From: Martinezella hainanensis
GTDB lineage: Bacteria; Pseudomonadota; Alphaproteobacteria; Rhizobiales; Rhizobiaceae
Length of the DNA: 64,000 bases
Assembly (NCBI RefSeq): GCF_900094555.1
Contig: NZ_FMAC01000002.1
Span: forward strand, 372,001 to 436,000
Direction of reading: 5' to 3'
Part shown: piece after piece, positions 44,936-55,410 of the stretch
Layout: every line of letters begins with the position of its first letter
How positions within the stretch are numbered: position 1 is the first letter of the stretch
Made by a program: the position numbers and the translations under genes
The notes under the pieces: model-generated
The model's database searches: none
What the model was told of the DNA's origin: nothing
Seen by the model: the letters and a program-made list of their open reading frames with translations, nothing else

Positions 44936-45772
44936 TCAGGCTTCGTTGGGCGCTTTTCGCGCCAGCAACGAGAAGCTGGGGCCGCCTGGATGGCTTAGAT
45001 TTTCGTCCCTGATGACAACGTCATTAAAGCCGAATGTGCGCAGCAGCATCAATATGTCATCCCTGTGCATCCAAAAGTGCCGGTCCTTCATGCCACCGCA
45101 GAAAGAGGCATTGGCATTGGCATGGTGATAGCTACGCTCGTAATAGCGCACCGCAACGCCATCTATCAATTTCGTCTCCACCTTGCCGCTGAAGGGCAAC
45201 CAGCGCACGTCGCCCTCCGGCATCGCGTCCTCAAGGACGAAGTGCGTCCATATGAAAACCGCATTGGACCGTTTTGCCAGCGAGCGAAGAAATTCGCCGG
45301 GGTCGGCCATATGGTAGAGAACCCCAGATGCAAGCGCAAAGTCGTAGATCTCGTCACCTTCCGACAGCCATGCCTGAATGTCGCCGAGCAGGAAAGAGGC
45401 AGTATCGATGTTCAGGATCTGTTTGGTAACCAGACATCTTAGAAAGCAGAGACGGTTTGCCTCGATCGCATCGATCCGCGCCGGGCGATGGCAATTCAGC
45501 ATATAGGTATGCATTCCCTCAAGCGGGCCGACTTCGAGAACGGTCCTGCCTTCTATCGATCCGAATGTGCGCAATGCCCAATCGATGCGGTCGTCCGCAT
45601 AAAGGGGCAGGTTACCGGCATTGAGGCTGAATTCTGGAGGAAACGCACAGTTCCATCCCTGAAGCGCATCGATGGCGTTTTGGTGAGCCGGTCTGCCTTG
45701 CTCGTACTGATCGAATATCTCCAGGGGACTTTTCGGTGTCTTCTTCTGGGAGCGCTTTGAAAAACCAAGCAT
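44936..45772 (-). CDS. Class I SAM-dependent methyltransferase
   Basis: A 278-residue methyltransferase: SAM motif I VLEVGPLEGMHTY at about residues 79-91, acidic strand-2 end DAIEANRLC, and DFALASGVLYHMADPGEFLR as motifs IV-V. The similarity is to methyltransferases of polysaccharide clusters. It is the first gene of the leftward capsule arm, 140 bases ahead of the unknown gene, and could methylate a sugar or chain end; in some O-antigens such methylation stops chain growth. Target unknown. Confidence 0.82.
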   Translation of the reverse strand: MLGFSKRSQKKTPKSPLEIFDQYEQGRPAHQNAIDALQGWNCAFPPEFSLNAGNLPLYADDRIDWALRTFGSIEGRTVLEVGPLEGMHTYMLNCHRPARIDAIEANRLCFLRCLVTKQILNIDTASFLLGDIQAWLSEGDEIYDFALASGVLYHMADPGEFLRSLAKRSNAVFIWTHFVLEDAMPEGDVRWLPFSGKVETKLIDGVAVRYYERSYHHANANASFCGGMKDRHFWMHRDDILMLLRTFGFNDVVIRDENLSHPGGPSFSLLARKAPNEA

Positions 45773-46424
45773 TAATACATAACCTTCATTTCAATCGGCA
45801 TCCCGCCGATCCAGAGAAATTATAGGATCGTTCTCGCGTTTGACTTAATAGCAGTCCTGAAGCCGCTTTCCGCCTCACAGCAAGTTGGCGAAATCTATAA
45901 GTGCCTGTGGACAATCGAGGATTGCCGAATCTTATTCGAGAGGAGCCATTGATGCTATCTCGCTGGACGCAGAAATTCGGCAAGTTCCGATTGTTGTGGT
46001 CTGTCATCTCTGCGTGGGTTGCGGGTCAGGACTCAACTCTTTTACAGGCAATAGCAATCTTATGAAAAGCGGCATAAGTGCGATTCTGCAGAACTTTATG
46101 TCGCCGATCGGACGATTTTTTACTACTGTCGTTACTTAACGGCCTCTTTTTATTTTTCAGAAAATTTTAATTTTAAATCCTCAAATAATACTCGCGCAAA
46201 TTGCTTTGCGCACCTTTGCCCCTTATAAATCCGATCTGATCGCGCGCTTCTTCAATCCCAGGTGTGTTCAGATGATCGCACACGATTTTTTTGATTGTAT
46301 TCCCGGCGTTTGGGCTTGTTGACGCGCGCCCGTTATGCTTTTCAAGGCGTCGATAGATTTGATGCATTCTATGTCGATGTATGCCATCAGGTAATCACGG
46401 CAGCTATTGGTTTGAGGTTTTCAA
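45773..46424. promoter_or_regulatory. Divergent regulatory region of the capsule locus
   Basis: About 650 bases between the two capsule arms. It contains an AT-rich run (46147-46190), a 7-bp hairpin with a 4-base loop (46194-46211, GCGCAAA/TTTGCGC) without a T-run, and one possible 37-codon frame at 45952. No regulator gene is present. The length and AT content suit binding by silencing or MucR/Ros-type regulators, which is inference. Confidence 0.45.
45952..46065 (+). CDS. Possible small protein (37 aa)
   Basis: A 37-codon frame starting ATG at 45952 with AGGAG six bases upstream and ending TGA at 46063; the stop overlaps the start of another 25-codon frame as ATGA. The product would begin MLSRWTQKFGKFRLLW and has one weakly hydrophobic stretch. 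Only the good ribosome site supports it; it may be a leader peptide or chance. Confidence 0.25.
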   Translation: MLSRWTQKFGKFRLLWSVISAWVAGQDSTLLQAIAIL

Positions 46425-47603
46425 TTGTTTCGTATTGGCGCCGTACTTTGTTGCGTGGTTCTGGCGGGATGTAATTCCGTTTCGAGCGAAGGTCCGCTGG
46501 CTGGTGCTATTGTGAAGGATGCCGGCCAATCCAGTGTCGAATTGGGTCGCAGGAATGCTGCAGTTTTCGATATTGTCGACATCGACAGCCGCAGTGCGCG
46601 TCTGGTTTCAGACTATGTTTCATCCACGCTCAATCGCCGATTTGGCATGGGCGGTGGCGTTGGTCCGGTCGTTATCGGTGTCGGCGATGCATTGAAGGTC
46701 ACGATTTTCGAAGCTGGTGCCGATGGCCTGTTTTCGACGGCGCAATCAAAGCAGGTATCGCTCGATATCGTCGTGCAGCCTGACGGCACGGCGGCAATCC
46801 CTTATGCCGGCTCGGTTCGATTTGCAGGTAAGACGCTTGACCAGGCTCGCAAGGCAATCCTGGCGGCTTTGGCAACCAAGGCCGTCGAGCCGGATGTTAT
46901 CGTAACAAGCATGGGCACGCCGTCGCGTACCATCACTGTCTCCGGTGCGGTCGGTCGTCCTTCCATGGTTCCGCTGGATCTGACCAAGGAAAAGATCACT
47001 GAAGTCATCGCCAAAGCCGGTGGCCCCTCGACGCAACCTTATGAAACCTATGTTACGCTGGTTCGCGGTAGCAGGACCGGAACGGTTCTGCTGAAGTCGA
47101 TCATCGAACATCCTTCGGAAGATATCTATGTCCAGCCGGGCGACCAGATTTTCCTCGTCCGTGATCCGCGAACCTTCACCTTGCTCGGTTCTGTTCGTGG
47201 GGACGGTCGTATCGAGTTCGGGGCGAACGATCTGAATCTGCTCGAGGCCGTCGCGCTGGGCCATGGCGCGATCGATGATGCGAGCAACGCCAAGGGCTTC
47301 TTCCTGTTCCGTTACGAAGAGCCTGAAATCGCCAAAATTCTTCTCGGTCCCGCTCGTTTCCAGGAGCTGCTGCGCAAGGGAATGGTGCCGGATGCCAAGG
47401 GACGTTATCCGATCGTTTATCGCTTCGATATGTCCAATCCCGACAGCCTGATCGTAGGACAGACTTTCCCGGTCAAGAGCCGTGACGTCATCTACGTGTC
47501 GCGCCATCCGTCCGTCGACATCAGGAAGTTCTTGAATCTTATTGGTACGCCGCTAGGTATCGCGTCCCAGGGGGCAGCAACAGCGGTGAATCTGGGGCAG
47601 TAA
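46425..47603 (+). CDS. rkpU: Polysaccharide export outer-membrane lipoprotein (RkpU/Wza-like)
   Basis: A 392-residue export protein. TTG start at 46425 with GAGG eight bases upstream; it gives a lipoprotein signal with LAGC at Cys16. Then a Poly_export domain (GVGDALKVTIFEAGADGLFS), and two SLBB-type segments around ITVSGAVGRPSMVPL and FTLLGSVRGDGRIEF, as in Wza/KpsD. It should form the outer-membrane exit for K-antigen. In S. meliloti and S. fredii the gene before rkpA is rkpU; the symbol here rests on that order and fold. A gap of 343 bases separates it from rkpA. Confidence 0.8.
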   Translation: MFRIGAVLCCVVLAGCNSVSSEGPLAGAIVKDAGQSSVELGRRNAAVFDIVDIDSRSARLVSDYVSSTLNRRFGMGGGVGPVVIGVGDALKVTIFEAGADGLFSTAQSKQVSLDIVVQPDGTAAIPYAGSVRFAGKTLDQARKAILAALATKAVEPDVIVTSMGTPSRTITVSGAVGRPSMVPLDLTKEKITEVIAKAGGPSTQPYETYVTLVRGSRTGTVLLKSIIEHPSEDIYVQPGDQIFLVRDPRTFTLLGSVRGDGRIEFGANDLNLLEAVALGHGAIDDASNAKGFFLFRYEEPEIAKILLGPARFQELLRKGMVPDAKGRYPIVYRFDMSNPDSLIVGQTFPVKSRDVIYVSRHPSVDIRKFLNLIGTPLGIASQGAATAVNLGQ

Positions 47604-47946
47604 TCCTGGAAAAATGGAGGGGCAGTGGCTCTGTCTAGTCTACCTGCGCCTCCATTCGTTGGCGGATGCCGACATCTGTATGATTGTGACGGATCGTGCC
47701 TTGTCGGCAACGGAAATTCATCGCGAACTGACTTGCGGAAAACAAGACAATCGTCGCAAGCAATAGCTGCGATCTTCGACTTGGACTGAAGAGTGTAAGA
47801 GATCGCATATTGCATCGGTTGTTGCGCTGCCGCATATTGGTTGCACACGCAAATTTTTTGTCGATAACAACCACAGATAATAATGTGAGCAGCTGATATT
47901 GAATTTGGCCAGTTTGGTGCACTTCTTCGAGTATTGCTGAGAGATC
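47604..47946. other. Intergenic region between rkpU and rkpA
   Basis: 343 bases without a supported gene. An 8-bp inverted repeat AATGGAGG/CCTCCATT (47613-47620 with 47649-47656) with a long loop follows rkpU. The size suggests rkpA has its own promoter, but no clear core motif was seen. Confidence 0.4.
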
Positions 47947-50900
47947 ATGACAGTTGAAATTATCGGACGCGCAAGCGTTGCCCCTGGGGCGAGTTCGATT
48001 GACGAACTGCAGCTTGTCCTCAAGGAGGGGCGTTGCACCGTAAGCCGCATACCAGAGGAGCGCTGGGATCTCGCGCGCTTTTGGCATCCGGCTGTTGGTA
48101 TTCAAGGAAAGACTTACAGTTTTGCAGCCGGCGTCTTCGATAATGTCTACGCTTTCGATGCCGCGGTTTTCGGTCTTTCCCAGCGCGAAGCGATGCAGAT
48201 GGATCCGCAACAGCGCATCCTGCTGAATATAGTCTGGCGCGCCTTGGAAGATGCAAACCTGCCGATCGATGGATTCGAGGGGCAGCGCGTCGGCGTCTAT
48301 GTCGGAGCATCCTCCCTTGAGTACGGCAATCTGACGCTGGAGGACCCTGCCTCCGGTAGTCCGTATTTCATGACGGGCAATACGCTTTCCATCGTTTCCA
48401 ACCGCATCTCGCACATATTCGGCTTGCGCGGACCGAGCATGACGATCGACACCGCCTGTTCGTCGTCGCTGGTCGCGCTCGATCAGGCGGTGAAGGCGCT
48501 GGAAGGCGGCGAGATCGATACGGCGATTGTCGGCGGCATCAATATCTTGCTCAACCCCATGTCCTTCGTGGGTTTTGCCCAGGCGCGCATGCTGTCGCCG
48601 GAAGGGCTCTGCCGCGCCTATGACGACGACGGCCGCGGTTATGTTCGCGCAGAAGGTGGTGCGGCGATCGTGTTGCGCCGGACGGACGTTGCGCTGCGCG
48701 AGAAGGACCGCAGCTATGGCAGGATACATGCGGTCGGCGTCAATTCTTCCGGACGCACCAACGGCATTTCCATGCCGTCCCGTGAGGCGCAGGCCGCCTT
48801 GCTTCAGTCGATCTATGAAGGCCGCAATATCGATGTCAATCGTATCGCCTTTATCGAGGGGCATGGAACGGGGACGAAGGTCGGCGATCCCGCCGAAATA
48901 TGGGCGATCGGCGAGGTTATCGGACGCAATCGACGGGCTCCGGTGCCGATTGGCTCGATCAAGACGAACATCGGCCATACCGAACCTGCATCCGGTCTTT
49001 TCGGGCTGCTGAAGGCCGTCATCGCACTGGAGAACAATTTCCTTCCGGCTTCGTTGCATTTCGATCATCCGAACGAGTCCATCGACTTCGAGGGTTTGAA
49101 CGTTCGGGTCAACACATCAACGATCGAGCTTCTTCCTGCCAAGCAGGCGCGCTTTGCCGGGATCAATTCTTTCGGCTTTGGCGGAACGAACGCTCACGTT
49201 GTCATCAGTGACCCCGATCCGATTGCGCCGCCGGAGCCGCCAATCCGGGGAGAAGGAGTCGTTTTTGCCGTCAGCGCTCACACGGCGTCGGCTCTTTCGA
49301 CACTGCTCGAAGACTACAGGACCCGTCTTGAGGCTGCCGAGCCCAAGGAGGCTCGTCAGATTGTTGCTTCCGCTGCCGCCAATCGCGAGCCCATGCGCCA
49401 CCGCTTTGCAGCCCGCGCAAAGGACAGCACCGCCGTGCTTGCCGCGATCGATGCGCATCTCGCAGGCAAAAGTTCACTCGGCGAGGCAGGCGAAGCTCCA
49501 GCGCAAGCCGCCAAGATCGCCTTCGTCTTTTCCGGCAACGGCTCGCAATGGGCGGGAATGGGTGTCGGAGCCTATCAGGAAAACCGCCATTTCCGGCAAT
49601 GCTTTCAGTCCTTCAGTGCGCTTTTTGAGTACTATCTTGGCGAGAAGCTGACCGATGTTCTGGTCGCTTCTGATCTTGCCGCACGCTTGGCCGATACCAA
49701 GATTGCGCAGCCGTTGCTGTTTGCAATCCAGGCTTCTCTTTCGGATTGCCTATGGTCTATGGGGGGCAAGCCCGATGCGGTCTTCGGCCATTCGGTCGGC
49801 GAAATCGCAGCCGCATATGCCGCCAAGGCGCTGACAGCTGCCGAAGCGGTTGCAATCGTCGCCAAGCGCTCGCTGCATCAGGATCTCCTTGCCGGCGAGG
49901 GCAAGATGGCCGCCGTTGTGCTTGGCGAGGATGCCGCGCTGGCTTTTGCGAAATCCAGGGGTCTCGACAATATATGTATCGCGGCGATCAACGCTCCGAA
50001 TTCGGTAACGATCTCAGGTCCGGCCGATGAGATAGAGGCCTACAGGGACGCTGCGCGCAAGGCTCAGATCGTCGCGCATGTCCTTGATATCAATTATCCG
50101 TTCCATCATCCGATTATCGATCGCGCCAAAGAGGCGTTTTTTGCGGATCTGCCCGACCTCGCACCGGATAGCGGGACGGGGATCTTCATTTCGACGGTGA
50201 CAGGCGAATTGCGCGACGGGCGCCTGCTGGATACGCAATATTGGTGGCGCAATGTTCGTGATCCCGTGCTCTTCAAGGCTGGCTGTCAGGCCGCCATGGC
50301 AATGGGATGCAACCTTTTCATCGAGATTTCGCCGCGCCCGATCCTGTCGAATTATGTGGCGGAGATCGCCAAACAGGCATCGGTTCAGGTCATCGCGATA
50401 CCGACCTTGCTGCGGGAGGCGCCCGTCGCTGACCATGATCCGGTTTCGCAATCATTTGCGCGTGCAGTCGCCAACGGAGCGCCTGCGCTGCGTGGGCGCG
50501 GTAGCGCCACCCGCAACGCCTTCGTCAATCTGCCGCCTCTGCCTTTCGAGCCGGTGGAACTTCGCACCCCTCCAACGACGGACGAAATCGATATCTTCGG
50601 TCGGGATCGCAAGAGCCCATATACGCTGCTCGGTTGGCGTGCCGATCTTAACGGTTCGAATTGGAAGAACCATCTTGATGCCCGTCTTTTCCCGGACCTT
50701 GCCGAACATGTGGTTGATGGCAAGGCAATCATGCCGGGCAGCGGCTTCGTCGAGATCGCGGTAACGGCGGCGCAACGCTATTACGGGATGGATGAAGTTG
50801 AAATCGGCAATCTCGAAATCATCCGGCCGCTCGAATTATCCCAGGATCGAATGGTCGAACTGTCGACCATCCTGTCGCCTGAGACCGGAGATATCGAGAT

Positions 50901-53900
50901 CCGGTCGCGCGAACGCCTCAGCCATGACGAATGGACGGTTCACGTGGTTGGACGTTGCCGCAGGCCGCTGGCGGGCGAGGGGAGCAATAAAACCTTCGAG
51001 CGATCGGGCAAAGAGCGCAAATCGACATTGAGCTCCGATGTGACTTACGAAACGGCGGAACGTTTCGGATTGCAGTACGGCCCGCATTTCCGGCTTCTGT
51101 CGAAAGCCGTGGCGTTCGGTCATCATGTGATCGAAGTGGATTTGAAACCAGCCGCCCCGCCGTCCCACCCGTTCGGCCGCTATAATCTCAACCCCATGTC
51201 GGTCGATGCGGCGTTTCACGGCCTCGTCGCATTGTTCGATCAGTTCTCCGGCGATGAAACCGGTGCCCCCTATATTCCCGTGCACTTCGGCACCGTGAGA
51301 GCTTTCGGCAAGGGAAGACCGATCGTCAAAGCCGTCATCGAGATCGAGCGGTTCAGCGCGAATTCGATCAAGGCCCGTTTCACCCTGTTTGATGCCGATG
51401 GCAGGCCGCTTGTCGTTCTTGACGATTGCCGTTTCCGCCGCACGCAGTTGCGTCGCAGGGCGACGCTCGATTCCGTCGCTTTTCATTATGAGAGCATGCC
51501 CTCGGTTCTTTTCTCCGACGGAGACAGACCTAGCGCCGGCATCCGGCCGATTTCATCGCACGGCGACTCTGGCGAGAGCCATGAGCTCAATAATGCAAGC
51601 CTTCTTCTCGATGCTGCAATCTATCGGGCCTGCCATGATATTGCGCTGAAGGTGGCCGACCGCAACGGCACTGTCGCATTCTCCGGCCTTCCCGGCGATC
51701 CCGAGTTCAGGTCTTTCCTCGTCAATTGCCTCTACATTTTGGAAGACGCCGGCATCGCGGAAACGGGCGATGGCAAGTGGCATGTTCCACTGGAGCCGAC
51801 GTTGCCGCCGGTGGCGGAGTTGCTGCAGGAAATCTATCGCGAGGACGCCGGGCGCGTGGCCGAGAGTGTCCTCGTTGGCGACGCCTATCGCGAGACGCTT
51901 GAGCATCTGGCGATAATACGGCCGCATGTGCTGGAGCGTGAGCCTGCGGCCCTAGGTGCAAATATGCCGGGTGGGGCGACGCTGGAGCATGTGCTTGTTC
52001 ATTCTCCCTTGAGTGAGAGACGGCTGTCGATGTTGGCAGAGGCATTGGCTTCCTCCATCGAAGCCAATGCCGGTGCAATCGGGCACGTTCTTGAGCTCGG
52101 CTCTGTCTCGGTGGCTTTCAGTCGAAAGCTGGCAACGATCGCTGCGGCCGCGGGCGCATGTCTCGTGATCGCCGAGCCGCGCGAGCAAGCCCGCCGAGCA
52201 TTGGAGATCGCCTTCGAGCGTGACGCCCATGTTATTGTGGCTGATCCGGTCGGGCTGACCGATCGTCATGTTGCCGACATCGTGGTCGCCTCCGGCGATC
52301 AGAGCCAGTATCTGATGCGCCACAATGACGAGATCAAGCGGATGGTCCGGGCGGTGGCGGCCGGCGGCGCACAGCTGCTGCTCGCCGATCGCGCACCGAG
52401 TGCATTCAACGATTTCGTCTTCGGCCTGTCCGAAGGCTGGTTTGCCGATAGTCAGTCACCGGAATTCCCAGTCGGACGGCTGGGTACGCCTCAGCAGATT
52501 GACGATCTTCTCGGTAGTCTGGGCTTTGCCAAGCCTCTGATCCGCGAATGGACCTTCCCCGAAGGCGCGCTGATCAGCGTGTCGGCCGTATCCGAACGGC
52601 AACCGGAAGAGGCCATTATCGTAGAAGCCGTCGATCCGATCCTGATCTTGTCGGAGCAGGGCGGGAAGGGTTTCGGCAAGCTGGGCAAGAATATAGCGGT
52701 CATCGATCTCGACGCATCGTCTCCGGATTTTGTCGACGCCCTCGATGCGATTGATCCGGATACTCGCCGCGTCGTTTATCTTGCGGATGTAAAGCGCGGC
52801 GATGCAGCGGAGCTCTCACTGTCGCGTCTCTCGGCGTTTACGCAATTGGCGAGCCTTTTGTCGCAAGGCAGCGATGGAGCGCGGCCTCGACTCGTCATAG
52901 TGGCGCCCGGCGGCTCTCCGCTGTCGGCTGGCTTTGTCGATGATGCCAATGCCGGTCTATGGGCCTTCAGCCGCGTCCTTCAGAACGAATATGACACGTT
53001 CGATGTGCATCTGCTGGATGCCGATACGGCTGACAGTCGAACGCTCTCGGTGGTCGATACCCTGATGGCCGCGGAAACGGATAATAGGGAATGGTTCCTG
53101 GATCGCGGGACGGGTAAGGTCCTGGAAATCCGAGCCGTGGCCGGTCCCTTCGATGCCATCGAAGCAAGCCGCAGTGATTTCACAGCGGCAACGATCCGCC
53201 AGCATGTGGGCGGCCGTCTGGATAGCGTGGCCTGGGAGGAGACGAGCCTTCCCGCACTCGATGAAGGAGAGATTGTCGTCTCCGTCGAAGCCACCGGCCT
53301 GAATTTCCGGGATGTCATGTGGGCTATGGGCCTTCTGCCCGAGGAAGCATTGGAAGACGGCTTTGCTGGTGCCACGATCGGCATGGAATTCGCCGGACGA
53401 GTTCTTGCTGTGGGCGATGCGGTCAATGATCTCAAGCCGGGCGATAAGGTGATGGGGATCGGGCCTGCCGCATTCTCGACCCATGTGCGCGTCCATCGCG
53501 ATGGCGTGACAAAGCTGCCGGATCAGATGGAAACCGTTGCCGCCGCCACCGTGCCGGTTGCTTTTCTGACCGCCTATTATGCGATGGTCGAGCTTGGACG
53601 CATTCAGCCGGGCGAAACCATCCTGATCCATGGAGCTGCAGGCGGCGTCGGCCTGGCAGCACTCCAGATTGCCAAGCATCGGGGCGCCAAGGTGATCGCC
53701 ACGGCCGGCACGGCCGAGAAGCGTGGTTTCCTGGAGATGCTCGGCGCCGATCATGTGCTGGATTCCCGCTCGCTGGATTTCGTGTCCGGCGTGCGGCGTC
53801 TTACGGACGGTGAAGGTGTTGATCTTGTTCTCAATTCGCTCTTTTCGGAAGCGATGGAGCGGAGCATCGAGCTGGTCAAGCCTTTCGGCCGTTTCCTGGA

Positions 53901-55410
53901 GCTTGGCAAGCGTGACTATTATGCCGACCGCAAGATCGGCCTACGTCCGTTCCGGCGCAATGTCAGCTATTTCGGTATCGATGCCGATCAGCTTCTGGTC
54001 AATGTACCCGACCTGACACGGCGCATCTTCGGGGAGATCGGTCAGCTTTTCGCTGAGGAAAAGCTGACGCCGCTGCCATATCGCGCCTTCGCTTATGACG
54101 AGATCGGCAATGCTTTCCGGCTGATGCAGAATGCGGGCCATATCGGTAAGATCGTGGTGCGCCCGCCTGCTGTGGGCATCGACGGCGTCCTGCGGGCGCC
54201 TGCGAAGTCCCTGCGCTTCGATACCAGGGGCGTTTTCCTGGTTGCGGGTGGCATTGGCGGCTTCGGATTGTCTGCCGCCGACTGGCTTGTTTCGAAGGGT
54301 GCGCGCCGCATAGCGCTGTGCTCGCGCCGCGGCATTGCCGACGCGGAAACGAAAAAGGCGATCGCCGATTGGGCCAAGCGAGGTGTCGTGACGACGCTGC
54401 ATGCCTGCGATATCACGGACGCTGTCGCGGTCGAAACGTTGCTTACCTGGCTTCGCGCCGAAGGAGCGCTGAAGGGTGTCGTTCATGCCGCCATGGTTCT
54501 GGACGACGCGCTCCTTGCCAACCTGACGCCAGAGCGCAATCGCCCCGTTCTCGAGGTCAAGATCCGTGGTGCCGAGAATCTGGATCGTCTGACGCGCGAC
54601 GACAAGCTGGAGCTTTTCCTGCTGTTCTCCTCGGCAACGACCATGCTCGGCAATCCCGGTCAGGCTAACTATGTGATGGCAAATGGCTATCTTGAGGGCC
54701 TAGCGCGTGCGCGTCGGGCCGTCGGTAGGCCTGCGCTCGCGGTCGGTTTCGGCGCCATCGCCGATAAGGGATTCCTTGCCCGCAACATCGAGGTCAATGA
54801 TCTCCTCTCCAAGCGCATCGGCAAGGCGGCGCTGAAGGCGCGCGACGCTTTGGAGCAGGTCGAGCGCTACATGCTGGCCGACAGAGGTGCGGTCGATGCC
54901 GCAGCGGTTATGATCGCCGAGATCGATTGGAACGCCGTTCGCCTGCTGCCGATCTCCGGCCGGTCGCTGTTCGAGCCGCTGATGCGGCATGCGGGCAGCC
55001 ATCAAGCTCTGAACGAGGGCGACAGCATCGATCTCAAGGAGCTGATCAAGGGGAAATCGGAAGGGGAGGCTCAGGCCGCCCTGCATGCGCTCGTCGCTGC
55101 GGAGATTGCCGCCATCCTGCGCGTGACCGAGGACACAGTGACTCCCGACAAGATTTTGAAGGATATCGGCCTCGACAGCCTGATGGCCATGGAACTCGGC
55201 ATGAGCTTCCAGCAGAAGACCGGCTTCGATATTCCCTTGAGTGGCGTCGGCGAAGGTACGACCGTAGGCGATGTCGTCAGCCGTTTGCGTGATCGTGTCA
55301 TGAATCGCAATGGTGATGATGCCGATGGTGACGCGGCAGGTGATGGCGGCGTGGTCGAGCGTCTGGCGCGCAGCCATGCCTCAGAACAGGAAAAAAGGGC
55401 CGTCCAGTGA
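47947..55410 (+). CDS. rkpA: Type I fatty-acid/polyketide synthase RkpA
   Basis: A 2487-residue multidomain synthase. KS (1-430, Cys171 in DTACSSSL, then EGHGTGT and KTNIGHTE), AT (about 520-830, Ser616 in GHSVGE), DH (about 880-1180, His921 in HVVDGKAIMPG), a methyltransferase-like region lacking the SAM glycine motif (about 1215-1560, VLELGSVSVAFS), ER (about 1755-2070, HGAAGGVGLAA), KR (about 2090-2300, VAGGIGGFGLS) and ACP (about 2370-2460, phosphopantetheine Ser2411 in IGLDSLMAMEL). One fully reducing module working iteratively should make a saturated, perhaps modified, long acyl chain for the K-antigen lipid. The single intact frame matches S. meliloti RkpA. Its stop overlaps rkpG by four bases. 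Confidence 0.95.
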   Translation: MTVEIIGRASVAPGASSIDELQLVLKEGRCTVSRIPEERWDLARFWHPAVGIQGKTYSFAAGVFDNVYAFDAAVFGLSQREAMQMDPQQRILLNIVWRALEDANLPIDGFEGQRVGVYVGASSLEYGNLTLEDPASGSPYFMTGNTLSIVSNRISHIFGLRGPSMTIDTACSSSLVALDQAVKALEGGEIDTAIVGGINILLNPMSFVGFAQARMLSPEGLCRAYDDDGRGYVRAEGGAAIVLRRTDVALREKDRSYGRIHAVGVNSSGRTNGISMPSREAQAALLQSIYEGRNIDVNRIAFIEGHGTGTKVGDPAEIWAIGEVIGRNRRAPVPIGSIKTNIGHTEPASGLFGLLKAVIALENNFLPASLHFDHPNESIDFEGLNVRVNTSTIELLPAKQARFAGINSFGFGGTNAHVVISDPDPIAPPEPPIRGEGVVFAVSAHTASALSTLLEDYRTRLEAAEPKEARQIVASAAANREPMRHRFAARAKDSTAVLAAIDAHLAGKSSLGEAGEAPAQAAKIAFVFSGNGSQWAGMGVGAYQENRHFRQCFQSFSALFEYYLGEKLTDVLVASDLAARLADTKIAQPLLFAIQASLSDCLWSMGGKPDAVFGHSVGEIAAAYAAKALTAAEAVAIVAKRSLHQDLLAGEGKMAAVVLGEDAALAFAKSRGLDNICIAAINAPNSVTISGPADEIEAYRDAARKAQIVAHVLDINYPFHHPIIDRAKEAFFADLPDLAPDSGTGIFISTVTGELRDGRLLDTQYWWRNVRDPVLFKAGCQAAMAMGCNLFIEISPRPILSNYVAEIAKQASVQVIAIPTLLREAPVADHDPVSQSFARAVANGAPALRGRGSATRNAFVNLPPLPFEPVELRTPPTTDEIDIFGRDRKSPYTLLGWRADLNGSNWKNHLDARLFPDLAEHVVDGKAIMPGSGFVEIAVTAAQRYYGMDEVEIGNLEIIRPLELSQDRMVELSTILSPETGDIEIRSRERLSHDEWTVHVVGRCRRPLAGEGSNKTFERSGKERKSTLSSDVTYETAERFGLQYGPHFRLLSKAVAFGHHVIEVDLKPAAPPSHPFGRYNLNPMSVDAAFHGLVALFDQFSGDETGAPYIPVHFGTVRAFGKGRPIVKAVIEIERFSANSIKARFTLFDADGRPLVVLDDCRFRRTQLRRRATLDSVAFHYESMPSVLFSDGDRPSAGIRPISSHGDSGESHELNNASLLLDAAIYRACHDIALKVADRNGTVAFSGLPGDPEFRSFLVNCLYILEDAGIAETGDGKWHVPLEPTLPPVAELLQEIYREDAGRVAESVLVGDAYRETLEHLAIIRPHVLEREPAALGANMPGGATLEHVLVHSPLSERRLSMLAEALASSIEANAGAIGHVLELGSVSVAFSRKLATIAAAAGACLVIAEPREQARRALEIAFERDAHVIVADPVGLTDRHVADIVVASGDQSQYLMRHNDEIKRMVRAVAAGGAQLLLADRAPSAFNDFVFGLSEGWFADSQSPEFPVGRLGTPQQIDDLLGSLGFAKPLIREWTFPEGALISVSAVSERQPEEAIIVEAVDPILILSEQGGKGFGKLGKNIAVIDLDASSPDFVDALDAIDPDTRRVVYLADVKRGDAAELSLSRLSAFTQLASLLSQGSDGARPRLVIVAPGGSPLSAGFVDDANAGLWAFSRVLQNEYDTFDVHLLDADTADSRTLSVVDTLMAAETDNREWFLDRGTGKVLEIRAVAGPFDAIEASRSDFTAATIRQHVGGRLDSVAWEETSLPALDEGEIVVSVEATGLNFRDVMWAMGLLPEEALEDGFAGATIGMEFAGRVLAVGDAVNDLKPGDKVMGIGPAAFSTHVRVHRDGVTKLPDQMETVAAATVPVAFLTAYYAMVELGRIQPGETILIHGAAGGVGLAALQIAKHRGAKVIATAGTAEKRGFLEMLGADHVLDSRSLDFVSGVRRLTDGEGVDLVLNSLFSEAMERSIELVKPFGRFLELGKRDYYADRKIGLRPFRRNVSYFGIDADQLLVNVPDLTRRIFGEIGQLFAEEKLTPLPYRAFAYDEIGNAFRLMQNAGHIGKIVVRPPAVGIDGVLRAPAKSLRFDTRGVFLVAGGIGGFGLSAADWLVSKGARRIALCSRRGIADAETKKAIADWAKRGVVTTLHACDITDAVAVETLLTWLRAEGALKGVVHAAMVLDDALLANLTPERNRPVLEVKIRGAENLDRLTRDDKLELFLLFSSATTMLGNPGQANYVMANGYLEGLARARRAVGRPALAVGFGAIADKGFLARNIEVNDLLSKRIGKAALKARDALEQVERYMLADRGAVDAAAVMIAEIDWNAVRLLPISGRSLFEPLMRHAGSHQALNEGDSIDLKELIKGKSEGEAQAALHALVAAEIAAILRVTEDTVTPDKILKDIGLDSLMAMELGMSFQQKTGFDIPLSGVGEGTTVGDVVSRLRDRVMNRNGDDADGDAAGDGGVVERLARSHASEQEKRAVQ

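Noticed and set aside
46194..46211. Hairpin as a terminator in the capsule control region
   Set aside because: Stem is only 7 bp and no T-run follows on either strand.
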